Shown in pieces: positions 51,151-59,850 of a DNA stretch of 64,000 nt (its first letter is position 1; every line of letters starts with the position of its first letter). The stretch spans positions 682,001-746,000 of the forward strand of contig JBMNMQ010000007.1 in assembly GCA_050953425.1 (NCBI GenBank). Reading direction: 5' to 3'. The DNA comes from RUG100 sp050953425. Lineage in GTDB: Bacteria > Bacillota > Clostridia > Peptostreptococcales > Anaerovoracaceae. The notes beneath the pieces are model-generated. The model was not told where the DNA came from, ran no database searches, and saw only the letters and a list, made by a program, of their open reading frames with translations. The translations under genes were made by a program, and so were the position numbers.

Positions 51151-52946
51151 TGGAATTTCTCCCGGTCAATCGCCGTGAGATGGCGGAGCGCGGCTGGCAG
51201 CAGGCGGATTTCATTCTCGTCACCGGCGACGCCTATGTCGATCATCCGTCTTTCGGCACGGCACTGATCGGCCGCCTGCTCGAGCATTTCGGCTATCGGG
51301 TGGCGGTGCTGGCGCAGCCGGACTGGCATTCACCGGACGCGTTCCGCGCCCTCGGCCGTCCGCGGCTGGCTTACCTGATCAACGGCGGCAACGTTGATTC
51401 CATGGTCAATCACTATTCGGTCTTCCGCCATCGCAGGCGGCGCGACGTTTATTCGCCGGGCGGGCAAAACGGCCGGCGTCCGGATCGGGCCGTGATTGTC
51501 TATGCCAATATGGCCCGGGCCGCCTGGCATGATGTGCCGGTGGTGATCGGAGGCCTGGAAGCCAGCCTCCGCCGTCTGGCCCACTACGACTACTGGGACG
51601 ATCGCGTGCGGCGCTCGATCCTGCTCGACAGCGGGGCGGATCTGCTGGTCTACGGCATGGGCGAACGGGCGCTGCTGGAGATCGCCGAAGCCCTGGATGC
51701 CGGTCTGCCGGTCCGCGACATCACCTGGATTCGCGGCACCTGCGTCCGGCAGCGGCAGCTTCCGCCCGGAGAAGTGACGGTGCTGCCGGACTACGCCGCG
51801 GTCCGCGACGACCGCCGGCAGTACGCCGAGAGTTTTCGGCTGCAGTACCGCAGCCACGACAGCCTTACGGCGGCGACGCTGGCCGAGCGCTACGACGACA
51901 AGACCTGGGTGATCCAGAATCCGCCCCAGCCGCCGCTGGAGCAGATGGAGCTCGATGATCTCTATGCGCTTCCCTTTATGCGCCGCTGGCATCCGCAGTA
52001 CGACGGGGAGGGTGGCGTGCCGGCGCTGCAGGAGGTGCGCTTCAGTATCACCGCCAACCGCGGCTGCTTTGGCGGCTGTGCGTTCTGTGCGCTGACCTAT
52101 CACCAGGGCCGGCAGGTGCGCAGCCGCAGCCGCGCCTCGATCGTCCGCGAAGCCGAACTGCTGACGCAGATGCCGGATTTCAAGGGCTATATCCACGACA
52201 TCGGCGGCCCGACGGCCAACTTTACCGCGCCGGCCTGCACGCAGCAGCTGGAGCGCGGCGTCTGTGCCGACCGCGACTGCCTCTGGCCGCGGCCCTGCCG
52301 GCAGCTGCGCGTCGACCACAGCGAGTATCTGGAGACGCTGCGTGCGGTGCGGGCGCTGCCGGGCGTCAAAAAGGTCTTCATTCGCTCGGGGATCCGCTAC
52401 GACTACGTCATGGCAGACCGCGATGAATCGTTTCTGCGCGAACTCTGTGCCCACCACGTCAGCGGCACGCTGAAGGTGGCGCCGGAGCATGTGGCGCCGG
52501 GTGTGCTCGCCTGCATGCGCAAGCCGCCGCAGGAGGTTTTTGCGCGCTTTGTCCGGCGCTACCGGGAGATCAATCGCGAGCTCGGCAAAGAACAGTATCT
52601 GATCCCGTATTTCATCTCCTCGCATCCCGGCTGCACCCTCGACGACGCCGTCGATCTCGCGCTCTATCTGGCGCGCAGCGGCTTTGTGCCCGACCAGGTG
52701 CAGGATTTTTACCCGACGCCGGGAACCCTGTCCACGTGCATGTACCATACCGGGATCGATCCCCTCAGCGGTCGTCCGGTCTACGTGCCGCGCAGCCGGC
52801 AGGAAAAGCGGATGCAGCGGGCGCTGCTGCATTTTCACAAGCGGGAAAACCGCAGTCTGGTGCGCGAGGCGCTGCGCCGCACCGGAAGAGAGGAAGCGGC
52901 TGATGAGCTTTTTCAAAGAACTCGCCGATCTCGGCGAACAGATTGA
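51150..52946 (+). CDS. YgiQ family radical SAM protein
   Basis: 598 residues. The [4Fe-4S] cluster motif CxxxCxxC is C306, C310 and C313 (RGCFGGCAFCAL). The N-terminal UPF0313 domain (EFLPVNRREMAERGWQQADF; YVDHPSFGTALIGRLLE) and the C-terminal YPTPGTLSTCMYHTG motif define YgiQ, whose reaction is unknown. ATG overlaps the BMP stop (TAATG). The end overlaps the methyltransferase start by 44 bases. Confidence 0.93.
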   Translation: MEFLPVNRREMAERGWQQADFILVTGDAYVDHPSFGTALIGRLLEHFGYRVAVLAQPDWHSPDAFRALGRPRLAYLINGGNVDSMVNHYSVFRHRRRRDVYSPGGQNGRRPDRAVIVYANMARAAWHDVPVVIGGLEASLRRLAHYDYWDDRVRRSILLDSGADLLVYGMGERALLEIAEALDAGLPVRDITWIRGTCVRQRQLPPGEVTVLPDYAAVRDDRRQYAESFRLQYRSHDSLTAATLAERYDDKTWVIQNPPQPPLEQMELDDLYALPFMRRWHPQYDGEGGVPALQEVRFSITANRGCFGGCAFCALTYHQGRQVRSRSRASIVREAELLTQMPDFKGYIHDIGGPTANFTAPACTQQLERGVCADRDCLWPRPCRQLRVDHSEYLETLRAVRALPGVKKVFIRSGIRYDYVMADRDESFLRELCAHHVSGTLKVAPEHVAPGVLACMRKPPQEVFARFVRRYREINRELGKEQYLIPYFISSHPGCTLDDAVDLALYLARSGFVPDQVQDFYPTPGTLSTCMYHTGIDPLSGRPVYVPRSRQEKRMQRALLHFHKRENRSLVREALRRTGREEAADELFQRTRRSRRTD

Positions 52947-54561
52947 ACGAGACTGCCGCCGGGCGCAGCCCGGCCGCTATCGTCTGCTCGAGGACACGAC
53001 GTCCGCGGGAGATGACGGCGGTCTGCTGGTGCACGGCGACAACCTCGCGCTGATGCTCTATCTGCTGCGGGAGAAGGGGATGGCCGGCCGACTGCAGACG
53101 ATCTACGTCGATCCTCCGTTCGGCTCCAACGCGCAGTATCAGGGGGCGTTTCGCATCGATCCGGATCTGCCGCTGCTGCGTCCGACCGCCTATGCGGACC
53201 GCTGCTCGGAGGGCATGCAGAAGTACCTGCTGATGCTCGGCCCGCGCCTCTGCGTCATGCGTGAGCTGCTGGCCGAAGACGGCCTGATCTGGGTGCACCT
53301 CGACTGGCATACCGTGCATGCCGTGAAGCTGCTGATGGATGAGATATTCGGTGCCGAGAACTTTATCAACGAGATCATCTGGCAGTACAAATCCGGCGGC
53401 AGCAGCAAACGGCATTTCGCCCGCAAGCACGACACCATCCTGCTGTACGCCAAGAGCAGCCGCTACCGCCTGCACGTCGGGCTGGAAAAATCGTACAACC
53501 GCGGTCTCAAGCCGTATCGCTTTCGCAATGTCGAGGAATACTGCGATCAGACCGGCTGGTACACGCTGGTGCACCAGAAGGATGTCTGGGCGATCGATAT
53601 GGTCGGCCGTTCCAGCGGGGAGCGCACCGGCTATGCGACGCAGAAGCCGGAGGCGCTGCTGCGCCGCATTCTCGAGGCGTCCACCGAACCCGGAGATCTC
53701 TGCGCCGATTTCTTCTGCGGTGCGGGAACGCTGGCAGCAGCCGCGGCGGCGACGGAGAGGCGCTGGATCTGCTGTGACAGCGGCGCGCTGGCCGTCGGCG
53801 TGACGCAGCAGCGACTGGCGCGCCAGGCGGCCGGGTTCCGCCTGCTGGACGAGGCGGCGGCCGGGAAAGAAGCCGCGGAAAAAGGAAGCAGCGGCGGCGA
53901 GGTGACCGGCCACGGCACCTTTGCGGCGCGGGCCGCAGCGGAAGCCGCCGGCGGCGTTTCACGCACAGCAGAGGGAAAAAACCCGTCTTCTGCGCGGCAG
54001 GCGGCGGTATCGGCAGATCCGTCTCTGCAGCGGCGGCTGCGGGTGGAACTCACCGGCTGGCGGGTTGACCGCGCCGCTCTGCCGCTGCGGGAGGCGCAGC
54101 GCGCGGCACTGGAAGAAGTCGATCCGCTGTGTCTGATTGTCGGCTGGAGCATCGATGCCCGTTATGACGGCAGGGTGCATCGGCCGCAGAAGGTGATCGT
54201 GCGAAAGGGCGGCCGCGACGCCGCCGAACCGCTGCCGCTGTCCGTCGTGCTCACCGCCGCCGAGGCGGGATACAGAGACGGCGCCGGTGACGAAGCTGAC
54301 AGCGGAACAACGCGTACGGAAGCGAAGGACGGTGCGGAACGTGCCGGAAGCGGCGTGTGGCCGCCGCACCGCATCAGCGTGCGCGTGCTCGATGTCTTCG
54401 GCAATGCACGGCGGCGGACACTGACGGTGCAGAATGCGGTCGGCGCGGCGGAAGAGAGCGGGGCGGCAGCAGAGATCGGTACGATGGAAGAGAGCGGGGC
54501 GGCTGGAGAGATCGACGCGGAGGCAGGGACAACGGATGCGGCCTCAGAGGAGGGACAATGA
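52903..54561 (+). CDS. Orphan DNA methyltransferase, beta class (N6-adenine or N4-cytosine)
   Basis: 552 residues from ATG 52903, preceded by GAGGAAG within ygiQ. Motif IV is DPPF at 70-73 (IYVDPPFGSN) and precedes motif I (DFFCGAG, 269-275), the beta-class order seen in Type III Mod proteins. The core ends near residue 310; about 240 further residues include Ala/Glu-rich linkers, an unrecognised central block (LRVELTGWRVDRAALPLREA) and a degenerate duplicated tail (EESGAAAEIG, EESGAAGEID). There is no restriction endonuclease, specificity subunit or helicase nearby. Target sequence unknown. Confidence 0.85.
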   Translation: MSFFKELADLGEQIERDCRRAQPGRYRLLEDTTSAGDDGGLLVHGDNLALMLYLLREKGMAGRLQTIYVDPPFGSNAQYQGAFRIDPDLPLLRPTAYADRCSEGMQKYLLMLGPRLCVMRELLAEDGLIWVHLDWHTVHAVKLLMDEIFGAENFINEIIWQYKSGGSSKRHFARKHDTILLYAKSSRYRLHVGLEKSYNRGLKPYRFRNVEEYCDQTGWYTLVHQKDVWAIDMVGRSSGERTGYATQKPEALLRRILEASTEPGDLCADFFCGAGTLAAAAAATERRWICCDSGALAVGVTQQRLARQAAGFRLLDEAAAGKEAAEKGSSGGEVTGHGTFAARAAAEAAGGVSRTAEGKNPSSARQAAVSADPSLQRRLRVELTGWRVDRAALPLREAQRAALEEVDPLCLIVGWSIDARYDGRVHRPQKVIVRKGGRDAAEPLPLSVVLTAAEAGYRDGAGDEADSGTTRTEAKDGAERAGSGVWPPHRISVRVLDVFGNARRRTLTVQNAVGAAEESGAAAEIGTMEESGAAGEIDAEAGTTDAASEEGQ

Positions 54562-55013
54562 TTTACACGGAAGCAACAATCCTGGCGGCACAGATGATGT
54601 TCCGCGCCCACCAGGGGCAGACCGATCGCGGCGGACTGCCGTACTGCTTTCATCCCTGGCATGTGGCGGAGAGCATGACCACCGAAGAGGAGACCTGCGC
54701 GGCACTGCTGCACGATGTCGTTGAGGACACCGGAGTCACGCTCGCCGATCTTGAGCAGGCCGGCTTCTCCCGGCCAATCCTGGAGGCGATTTCGCTGCTG
54801 ACGCACGATGAGACGATGTCGTATCTCGACTATGTGCGCCGTCTGGCTGATCATCCGATCGCCCGGCGCGTCAAGCGTGCCGACCTGACGCACAATTCCG
54901 ACCTCACCCGGCTTCCGGTCGTCACCGACCGCGACCGCCGGCGGCTGGAAACATATCGAGCGGCGATGGAAATTCTCGATGCCGCGGCGGACCGTGCGGG
55001 AGACGGCGGCTGA
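54558..55013 (+). CDS. HD domain phosphohydrolase, RelA/SpoT-type HD
   Basis: 151 residues. AAQMMFRAHQGQTDRGGLPY and CFHPWHVAE, then LLHDVVEDTGVTL (HD pair) and KRADLTHNSDLTRL form the metal-binding HD set of the ppGpp hydrolase domain (Mesh1-like small alarmone hydrolases). Without a synthetase domain it could be a stand-alone (p)ppGpp or related nucleotide hydrolase. ATGA overlap with the methyltransferase gene. Confidence 0.82.
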   Translation: MIYTEATILAAQMMFRAHQGQTDRGGLPYCFHPWHVAESMTTEEETCAALLHDVVEDTGVTLADLEQAGFSRPILEAISLLTHDETMSYLDYVRRLADHPIARRVKRADLTHNSDLTRLPVVTDRDRRRLETYRAAMEILDAAADRAGDGG

Positions 55014-55193
55014 AACCATCCGGGAAGTGAACCGCAGCTTCGTGAGAAAGCGAGGAAACGGGCGGACATGCAGCGGCAGCAGGCTGCTGCGTGCACCGGG
55101 GTGCATCGGAAAAATGCATTGCCGCGCCTGTTCATTATTCATAACACAGCAGCCCGGCGTGCAGCAGAGGCGGCCGGGAGTTAGGAGGAACCT

Positions 55194-55628
55194 GTGAAAT
55201 TCAAGAATGCCGGTATGGAAGATTACGATGCGGCCTTTCGCTACATCGTCGATCTGTGGACCTACAACACCTACGACAAAGAGGAGGTGCGGGAAGTGTA
55301 CCGCGCCGTGCTCGAAGACGAAAACAGCTTTGCCTTCTTCCTGATGGATGACGACGGCGGCTACCACGGCTTCTGCCACGGCGATTATTTCCTCACCTTC
55401 TGGATGACGGGGCTGACCTGCTACGTCTCCAGCCTGATTACCAATGAGGAGGATCGCGGCAGGGGGTACGGCATCATGCTGATGGATCATGCCCGGGAGC
55501 TGGCCAAGAAGAAGGGCTGCCGTGCCATCACCCTCGATTCGGGTCTGCCGCGCGAACCGGCGCACCGGTTCTACGAACGCTACGGCTTTGAGAAGAGCTG
55601 CTACGGGTTCGAACTGTCGCTCGACTGA
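55194..55628 (+). CDS. GNAT family N-acetyltransferase
   Basis: 144 residues. Starts at GTG after AGGAGG. The acetyl-CoA-binding motif is LITNEEDRGRGYGIMLMDHA (R-x-x-G-x-G), followed by AITLDSGLPREPAHRFYERY and GFEKSCYGFELSL. Substrate unknown. About 180 bases of G+C-rich leader separate it from the HD gene. Confidence 0.85.
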   Translation: MKFKNAGMEDYDAAFRYIVDLWTYNTYDKEEVREVYRAVLEDENSFAFFLMDDDGGYHGFCHGDYFLTFWMTGLTCYVSSLITNEEDRGRGYGIMLMDHARELAKKKGCRAITLDSGLPREPAHRFYERYGFEKSCYGFELSLD

Positions 55629-55847
55629 GCGGCCGGGGTGCGGCAAGGCTTCCGGAACAACAAACATTAATGCGGGAAGCCGGTGCGAAATCCGCAGGGT
55701 AAATAAATCCGAAATCAATACGATACCCGGGAGATCAAGATTGAATCCGACTCGGATTCGCGAGACGGATCAGGTCTGATTTCGGCACGGACAAGATCGA
55801 CACGGAAAAAAGATCCGGAATAGATCCGGAAAAGAAACAGAACCGAC
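55629..55847. other. A+T-richer intergenic region with palindrome
   Basis: No gene visible. It has a perfect palindrome GAATCCGA-CT-CGGATTC (about 55743-55760) and a direct repeat of GATCCGGAA (about 55812-55831). Composition is unlike the flanking genes. Confidence 0.4.
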
Positions 55848-55905
55848 AAAGGCACTGGCGCCCGTCGGCTCCCAAAGGGGAAGCGGGCGGAAACCAATGC
55901 CTTTT
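55848..55905. terminator. Large bidirectional terminator-like stem
   Basis: AAAGGCACTGG pairs with CCAATGCCTTT (one mismatch), with an inner GCCCG/CGGGC stem; a T-tract follows on the plus strand. The remaining ~190 bases to the amidohydrolase end show no gene. Confidence 0.55.
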
Positions 55906-56094
55906 CTGTTATTCTCATTTCATTGCAGTATCCGGATCTCGGCGGTGCTGCACTCGTGCGCGGTGGCTGCGCAGAGACAGGGAGTCTCTCGCAGGAAACG
56001 GCGCGACGGGCGTTCCCGGTGCATGCCGCGGCCGGCGCAGTCGGGCGCAGAGACGATCCGGGCGCAGAGACGATCGAGGTGCCTCTTGCCGTGT

Positions 56095-56856
56095 TCAGAG
56101 GCCCAGAAATGCGGCCGCGTTGTTGTAATAGTAGTTTTCCAGCTGCTCGTCATTGAGTCCGGAGACAAGTCCTTTCTGGATTTCCACGCTGGGGTGGTGG
56201 AACGGCAGGTCGAGACCGAACATGATCCGGTCGGCACCGACCTGTTCGTAGGCATCGCGGATCTTGGTATGCATCGGCATGCCGGATGTCTCCAGATAGA
56301 GGTTGGGGTACTTGATCGCCATGTCGATGGCGGACTGGATGAAGATGCCGTTGCCGTGTCCCATGTGCACCATGCAGATTTTCAGATCGGGGAAACGGTC
56401 CGCCAGCTCGGCGACGCTCCACGGCAGGGAATGCGGCGGATGCCCGGTGTGAATCATCAGCGGGACATGCAGTTTGCGGGCTTCTTCGGCGACGGCGAGG
56501 CAGCCGTCATCGGTCGGCCGGAAGGCCTGTTCCAGCGGGTGCAGCTTGATGGCTTTGAAGCCGTGATTCTCCACGGCATCGCGGCACTGCGCGATCGCGG
56601 TGTCGGGATCCCTTGGGTCGACCCAGATGGCGCCGATCAGGCGATCCGGCCAGCGATCCACGGCAGCGATGCTTTCCTCGGCCGGGAACGTGGAGATGAC
56701 CGTCTTTTCGATGTTGTAGACGTCCATCTGGCGGAGCATTTCCTCGGCGGTGATGCCGACGTCGCACCAGCCGCCGAAATACCCGAGATGGCTGTGGGCA
56801 TCGATTTTTTTATGCTGCCGCTGCCGCGCCATCGATACGATTTCCTTTTCAGGCAT
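56095..56856 (-). CDS. Amidohydrolase 2 family metal-dependent hydrolase
   Basis: 253 residues. DAHSHLG gives two metal histidines (H21, H23); KAIKLHPLEQAF and MIHTGHPPHSLPW supply more; MVHMGHGNG and MFGLDLPFHHPSVE carry the last ligands (the usual Asp is GLD). The family includes decarboxylases and lactonases; the substrate is not apparent. The ATG follows AGGAGAA, inside the end of the ECF gene (8-base overlap), so the two are coupled; the hydrolase may act on the imported compound. Confidence 0.8.
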   Translation of the reverse strand: MPEKEIVSMARQRQHKKIDAHSHLGYFGGWCDVGITAEEMLRQMDVYNIEKTVISTFPAEESIAAVDRWPDRLIGAIWVDPRDPDTAIAQCRDAVENHGFKAIKLHPLEQAFRPTDDGCLAVAEEARKLHVPLMIHTGHPPHSLPWSVAELADRFPDLKICMVHMGHGNGIFIQSAIDMAIKYPNLYLETSGMPMHTKIRDAYEQVGADRIMFGLDLPFHHPSVEIQKGLVSGLNDEQLENYYYNNAAAFLGL

Positions 56857-57433
56857 GGTGAGCTTCTCCTTTCAGTGTTTCGGCTTCTCCTTTCAGAGAT
56901 ACCGTTTCTTCTTTGAACGCTGCGGAAATAAAGTGACTGCGCAGGGCGGTCCGCGACAGGAGGACGCCGATCGCAAAAGCGATGCCGATGCCCAGGCCCG
57001 TCTGTACGCCCAGCGGTACGATTGCCGCGATCATCGCCGCTCTGCCAAAGAGCAGCCGCCAGAAGACCAGATAACCGGCGCACTGGACAAGGCCGCCGCA
57101 GATGCCGCTGACGATCCAGGACGGCCTGCCCTGCAGCCCGAAGGCGTGCTTTTCCAGCATCAGTCCCATGATCAGCGCCATCGCTGTTTTGCAGACCAGA
57201 GACGGGACTGCCCAGATAGCGTAGCCGGAGACGAGATCGGCCAGCGCTGCGCCGATGCCGCCGGCGAGTGCCCCGCGGCGTCCGCCCATCATCAGCACGG
57301 CGAGCACAATCATGCAGTCGCCGAGATGCGTGTAGCCGAGCGGCAGGGGAATCTTCAGGAGAAAGGTTCCGAGAAAGACGAGGGCGATGAAAATCGCGGT
57401 TTCGCAGATTTGCTGTGTACGTTTGCTTCTCAT
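56849..57433 (-). CDS. ECF transporter S component
   Basis: 194 residues with about six membrane helices. The N-terminal ETAIFIALVFLGTFLLKIPL and HLGDCMIVLAVLMMGGRRGA segments are those of the ECF-S (DUF1393/PF07155) group, whose members bind vitamins or related small molecules and need shared EcfA and EcfT proteins that are not in the window. The C-terminus ends with a duplicated SLKGEA/TLKGEA motif. AGGA precedes the ATG. Probable promoter on the minus strand at 57689-57662. Confidence 0.82.
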   Translation of the reverse strand: MRSKRTQQICETAIFIALVFLGTFLLKIPLPLGYTHLGDCMIVLAVLMMGGRRGALAGGIGAALADLVSGYAIWAVPSLVCKTAMALIMGLMLEKHAFGLQGRPSWIVSGICGGLVQCAGYLVFWRLLFGRAAMIAAIVPLGVQTGLGIGIAFAIGVLLSRTALRSHFISAAFKEETVSLKGEAETLKGEAHHA

Positions 57434-57661
57434 GCTGTATCCTTTGCTGATTTCGGCGCCGCGCCTGCTTTCCGGCAGAGCCGCGGCGGGGTTCTGCCGC
57501 CGGTCCGAAACCCGGGTCTGCGGTGAAGTTCGCCGGCCGCCGGCAGTATTCCGGCTCTTGGGCGGGCGCCTGCTGCTGGGTATTGGTTTTGCAAAATGAC
57601 CGGCAGAAAACCGGCGCTTTTATCATAGCAGGGAACTGCTATCCGGAAAATACACAAATAT
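57434..57661 (-). other. Leader of the ECF-amidohydrolase operon
   Basis: About 220 nt of predicted leader. One small hairpin is clear (ATAGCAG-GGAA-CTGCTAT, 57624-57642 on the plus strand). I looked for TPP, FMN, cobalamin and preQ1 motifs and saw none. Confidence 0.4.
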
Positions 57662-57689
57662 ATAATATTATTAAGATACAGATATACAA
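57662..57689 (-). promoter_or_regulatory. Probable promoter of the ECF-amidohydrolase operon
   Basis: On the minus strand, TTGTAT (57689-57684), a 16-base spacer and TATTAT (57667-57662), in an A+T-rich patch. Confidence 0.6.
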
Positions 57690-57807
57690 AAGTATGCGGT
57701 TTCGAGAAAAATGATACGGGAGTAATATACAGATTCCTAAAACGAAAAGATGCAGATCCAGCACGATTCCTCGCCCGGCACACAGTACGCCGGCCGCGGC
57801 GGTCGGT

Positions 57808-57897
57808 TTGCGGCAGCGCTCCGCGGCAGCCACGGCTTAGGAACAGCCGGCAGCCACGGCATATTGCGGCAGCGCTCCGCGGCAGTCACGGCTTAGG
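57808..57897. repeat. 33-34-bp direct repeat, two copies 56 bases apart
   Basis: TTGCGGCAGCGCTCCGCGGC plus a (C/T)CACGGCTTAG end occurs at 57808-57840 and 57864-57897 with one substitution; a third partial CGGCAGCCACGGC lies between them. The rest of the gap to the next promoter has no gene. Confidence 0.75.
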
Positions 57898-58083
57898 CGG
57901 CAGCGTGCAGGCGGCGATGACCGCTTTCGACAGCGGCAGACAGCCGGCAATGCGCGGTTTGCGGCGTCGATCGTCAGAGAGCGCGGCAGCTCCGGCGAGA
58001 GCCCGGCGGTTATCGGCACGGAGAAACCGGCGCGAAAAGGCGCAGAGTCCGGCAGAAACCGGCGCGGAAAGTCCGAAAATCCC

Positions 58084-58112
58084 TTGAATCAGACGGTTCA
58101 AACTAGTATTAT
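58084..58112 (+). promoter_or_regulatory. Promoter of the small lipoprotein gene
   Basis: TTGAAT at 58084-58089, a 17-base spacer and TATTAT at 58107-58112. Confidence 0.7.
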
Positions 58113-58179
58113 TATAGAGATGCCGATCTGCGGCGCAGCAGGACAGGCAGCGTATGTACAGAAAGGAAGCCGGCATAAG

Positions 58180-58611
58180 ATGAAAAAGAAAATATCCGTC
58201 ATACTGGCAGTGACTCTGGCCATGCTGCTGTGCCTGACATCCTGCAGCGGTTCGATTTCGTATCTGGACGAAGGAAGCTGGGCCAAGGCGCAGAATTATC
58301 GCTTTGCCATAGAGTCCGCCAAACTCAGCGGCGGTGATCACTATCAGGCCGGCACCTATCTCTTCCGGGTAACCGGAGCGAAGGACAACGAAAAACGTGC
58401 TCCCATTGTCTGGAATATCTATGTTACCAAAACCGATACCATGGAGCAGGAGGACCTCAAGAAAGAGGAACTGCTGGCTGTCGTGGGCGGCCGCAGCGGG
58501 AAAACCGCAGACCTGAAACTGGAGGACGGAGATTACGTCTATCTGGAATATGCCGGTGCCGGCGGCAGCGGCAAGCGTCCGTCGGGTACACTGGAGTGGA
58601 AAAAACAGTAG
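58180..58611 (+). CDS. Small lipoprotein of unknown function
   Basis: 143 residues from the ATG 10 bases after AAAGGAAG. Signal peptide KKKISVILAVTLAMLLCL with lipobox LTSC. The mature part is beta-rich (YQAGTYLFRVTGAKDNEKRA; DYVYLEYAGAGGSGKRPSG) and could be a small jelly-roll or Ig-like domain. Not recognised. It has its own promoter and stands upstream of the Mrp gene. Confidence 0.65.
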   Translation: MKKKISVILAVTLAMLLCLTSCSGSISYLDEGSWAKAQNYRFAIESAKLSGGDHYQAGTYLFRVTGAKDNEKRAPIVWNIYVTKTDTMEQEDLKKEELLAVVGGRSGKTADLKLEDGDYVYLEYAGAGGSGKRPSGTLEWKKQ

Positions 58612-58697
58612 CACCGGGAGCAGGGGCGTCAGCCGGATTCTGCAGTGCGGTTCCGCTGACGAAGAATTGAATCTGCATACAGCAGAAGGAGATGACC

Positions 58698-59546
58698 ATG
58701 AGCGAAAATTGTAGTCACGACTGCAGCAGCTGCAGCGTAAAGGACTGCGGCGAGCGTTCACCGCAGAGTTTTCTGGAACAGCCGAACAAACTCAGTTCGA
58801 TCAAAAAGGTGATCGGCGTGGTCAGCGGCAAGGGCGGCGTCGGCAAATCGTCGATCTGTTCTCTGTCAGCGGTGGCGGCGCAGCGGATGGACTTCCGCGC
58901 GGCGATCATGGACGCCGATGTCACGGGCCCGTCGATTCCGCGCATGTTCGGCATCGACCGTCAGGTCGGCGCGACCGAAGACGGAATCCTGCCCGCCGTG
59001 TCCAAGACGGGCATTCAGATGATTTCGACGAATCTGATTCTGGAAAAGCCGGAGGATCCGGTGATCTGGCGCGGACCCGTTATTTCCGGCCTCGTCAAGC
59101 AGTTCTGGACGGATGTCATCTGGGACAATGTGGACTTTCTCTTCATTGATATGCCGCCGGGCACCGGCGACGTACCGCTGACCGTATTCCAGTCGATTCC
59201 GGTCGACGGCATTGTTGTCGTCACCAGCCCGCAGGAGCTGGTTTCGATGATCGTCGAGAAAGCCGTGCGGATGGCGGAGATGATGGATGTTCCGGTACTG
59301 GGCGTGATCGAGAACATGAGCTACGTCAAATGTCCGGACTGCGGCCGGGAGATCAAGGTCTTCGGCGACAGCCGCATCGATGAGATCGCCGCCGAGCGCG
59401 GCATCGAAGTCATCGCCAAGGCGCCGATGGATCCGAGCCTGTCGACGAGCTGCGACAAGGGCATGATCGAACTCTATGACGGTGAATGGATGCGTCCGCT
59501 GGAGGACAAGCTGCTCGCCCTGGCCAGGGAAGAGGGTATCGCCTGA
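58698..59546 (+). CDS. Mrp/NBP35 family P-loop iron-sulfur carrier ATPase
   Basis: 282 residues from the second ATG, which is correctly spaced from AGAAGGAG. A cysteine cluster opens the protein: C5, C9, C12 and C17 (NCSHDCSSCSVKDC), as in eukaryotic Nbp35-type proteins. The deviant Walker A GKGGVGKSS follows, then DADVTGPSIPRMFG, DMPPGTGDVPLT and the CPDC pair that holds the bridging [4Fe-4S] at the dimer interface. It probably assembles or carries Fe-S clusters to target enzymes. Confidence 0.92.
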   Translation: MSENCSHDCSSCSVKDCGERSPQSFLEQPNKLSSIKKVIGVVSGKGGVGKSSICSLSAVAAQRMDFRAAIMDADVTGPSIPRMFGIDRQVGATEDGILPAVSKTGIQMISTNLILEKPEDPVIWRGPVISGLVKQFWTDVIWDNVDFLFIDMPPGTGDVPLTVFQSIPVDGIVVVTSPQELVSMIVEKAVRMAEMMDVPVLGVIENMSYVKCPDCGREIKVFGDSRIDEIAAERGIEVIAKAPMDPSLSTSCDKGMIELYDGEWMRPLEDKLLALAREEGIA

Positions 59547-59594
59547 GGAAGGCAGGGGACCGGTGCACGGAAAAACGGGGCTGGATGTCCCGAA

Positions 59595-59746
59595 CGGTGC
59601 CTGTGCCCAGCGAAGCGGGTGCCTGTGCCCAGCGAAGCGGGTACCTGTGCCCTGCGGAGCGGGTACCTGTGCCCAGCGAAGCGGGTACCTGTGCCCTGCG
59701 GAGCGGGTACCTGTGCCCTGCGAAGCGGGTGCCTGTGCCCCGCAGA
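59595..59746. repeat. 22-bp tandem repeat, seven copies
   Basis: Unit GGGTACCTGTGCCCTGCGAA plus GC, with copies at 59595, 59617, 59639, 59661, 59683, 59705 and 59727. Copies alternate between CCCAGCGAAGC and CCCTGCGGAGC, a higher-order pattern. The unit holds GTACC/GGTAC and GCGAAGC-like bits that may pair. It fills most of the 300 bases between the Mrp and pta genes; no promoter for pta is evident. Confidence 0.9.
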
Positions 59747-59850
59747 ATTGTTCATGACTGCCGCGGCGCCGCGTCCTGATCCGGCAAAGCCCCGCGGCAT
59801 AACAGCCGCCCTGTCGGCGGCAGAGTAATCAAGAAAAAAAGGAGAAGAAG

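Noticed and set aside
52903..54561. Type III restriction-modification system
   Set aside because: Only a Mod-like methyltransferase is present; no Res helicase-nuclease gene is found on either side.
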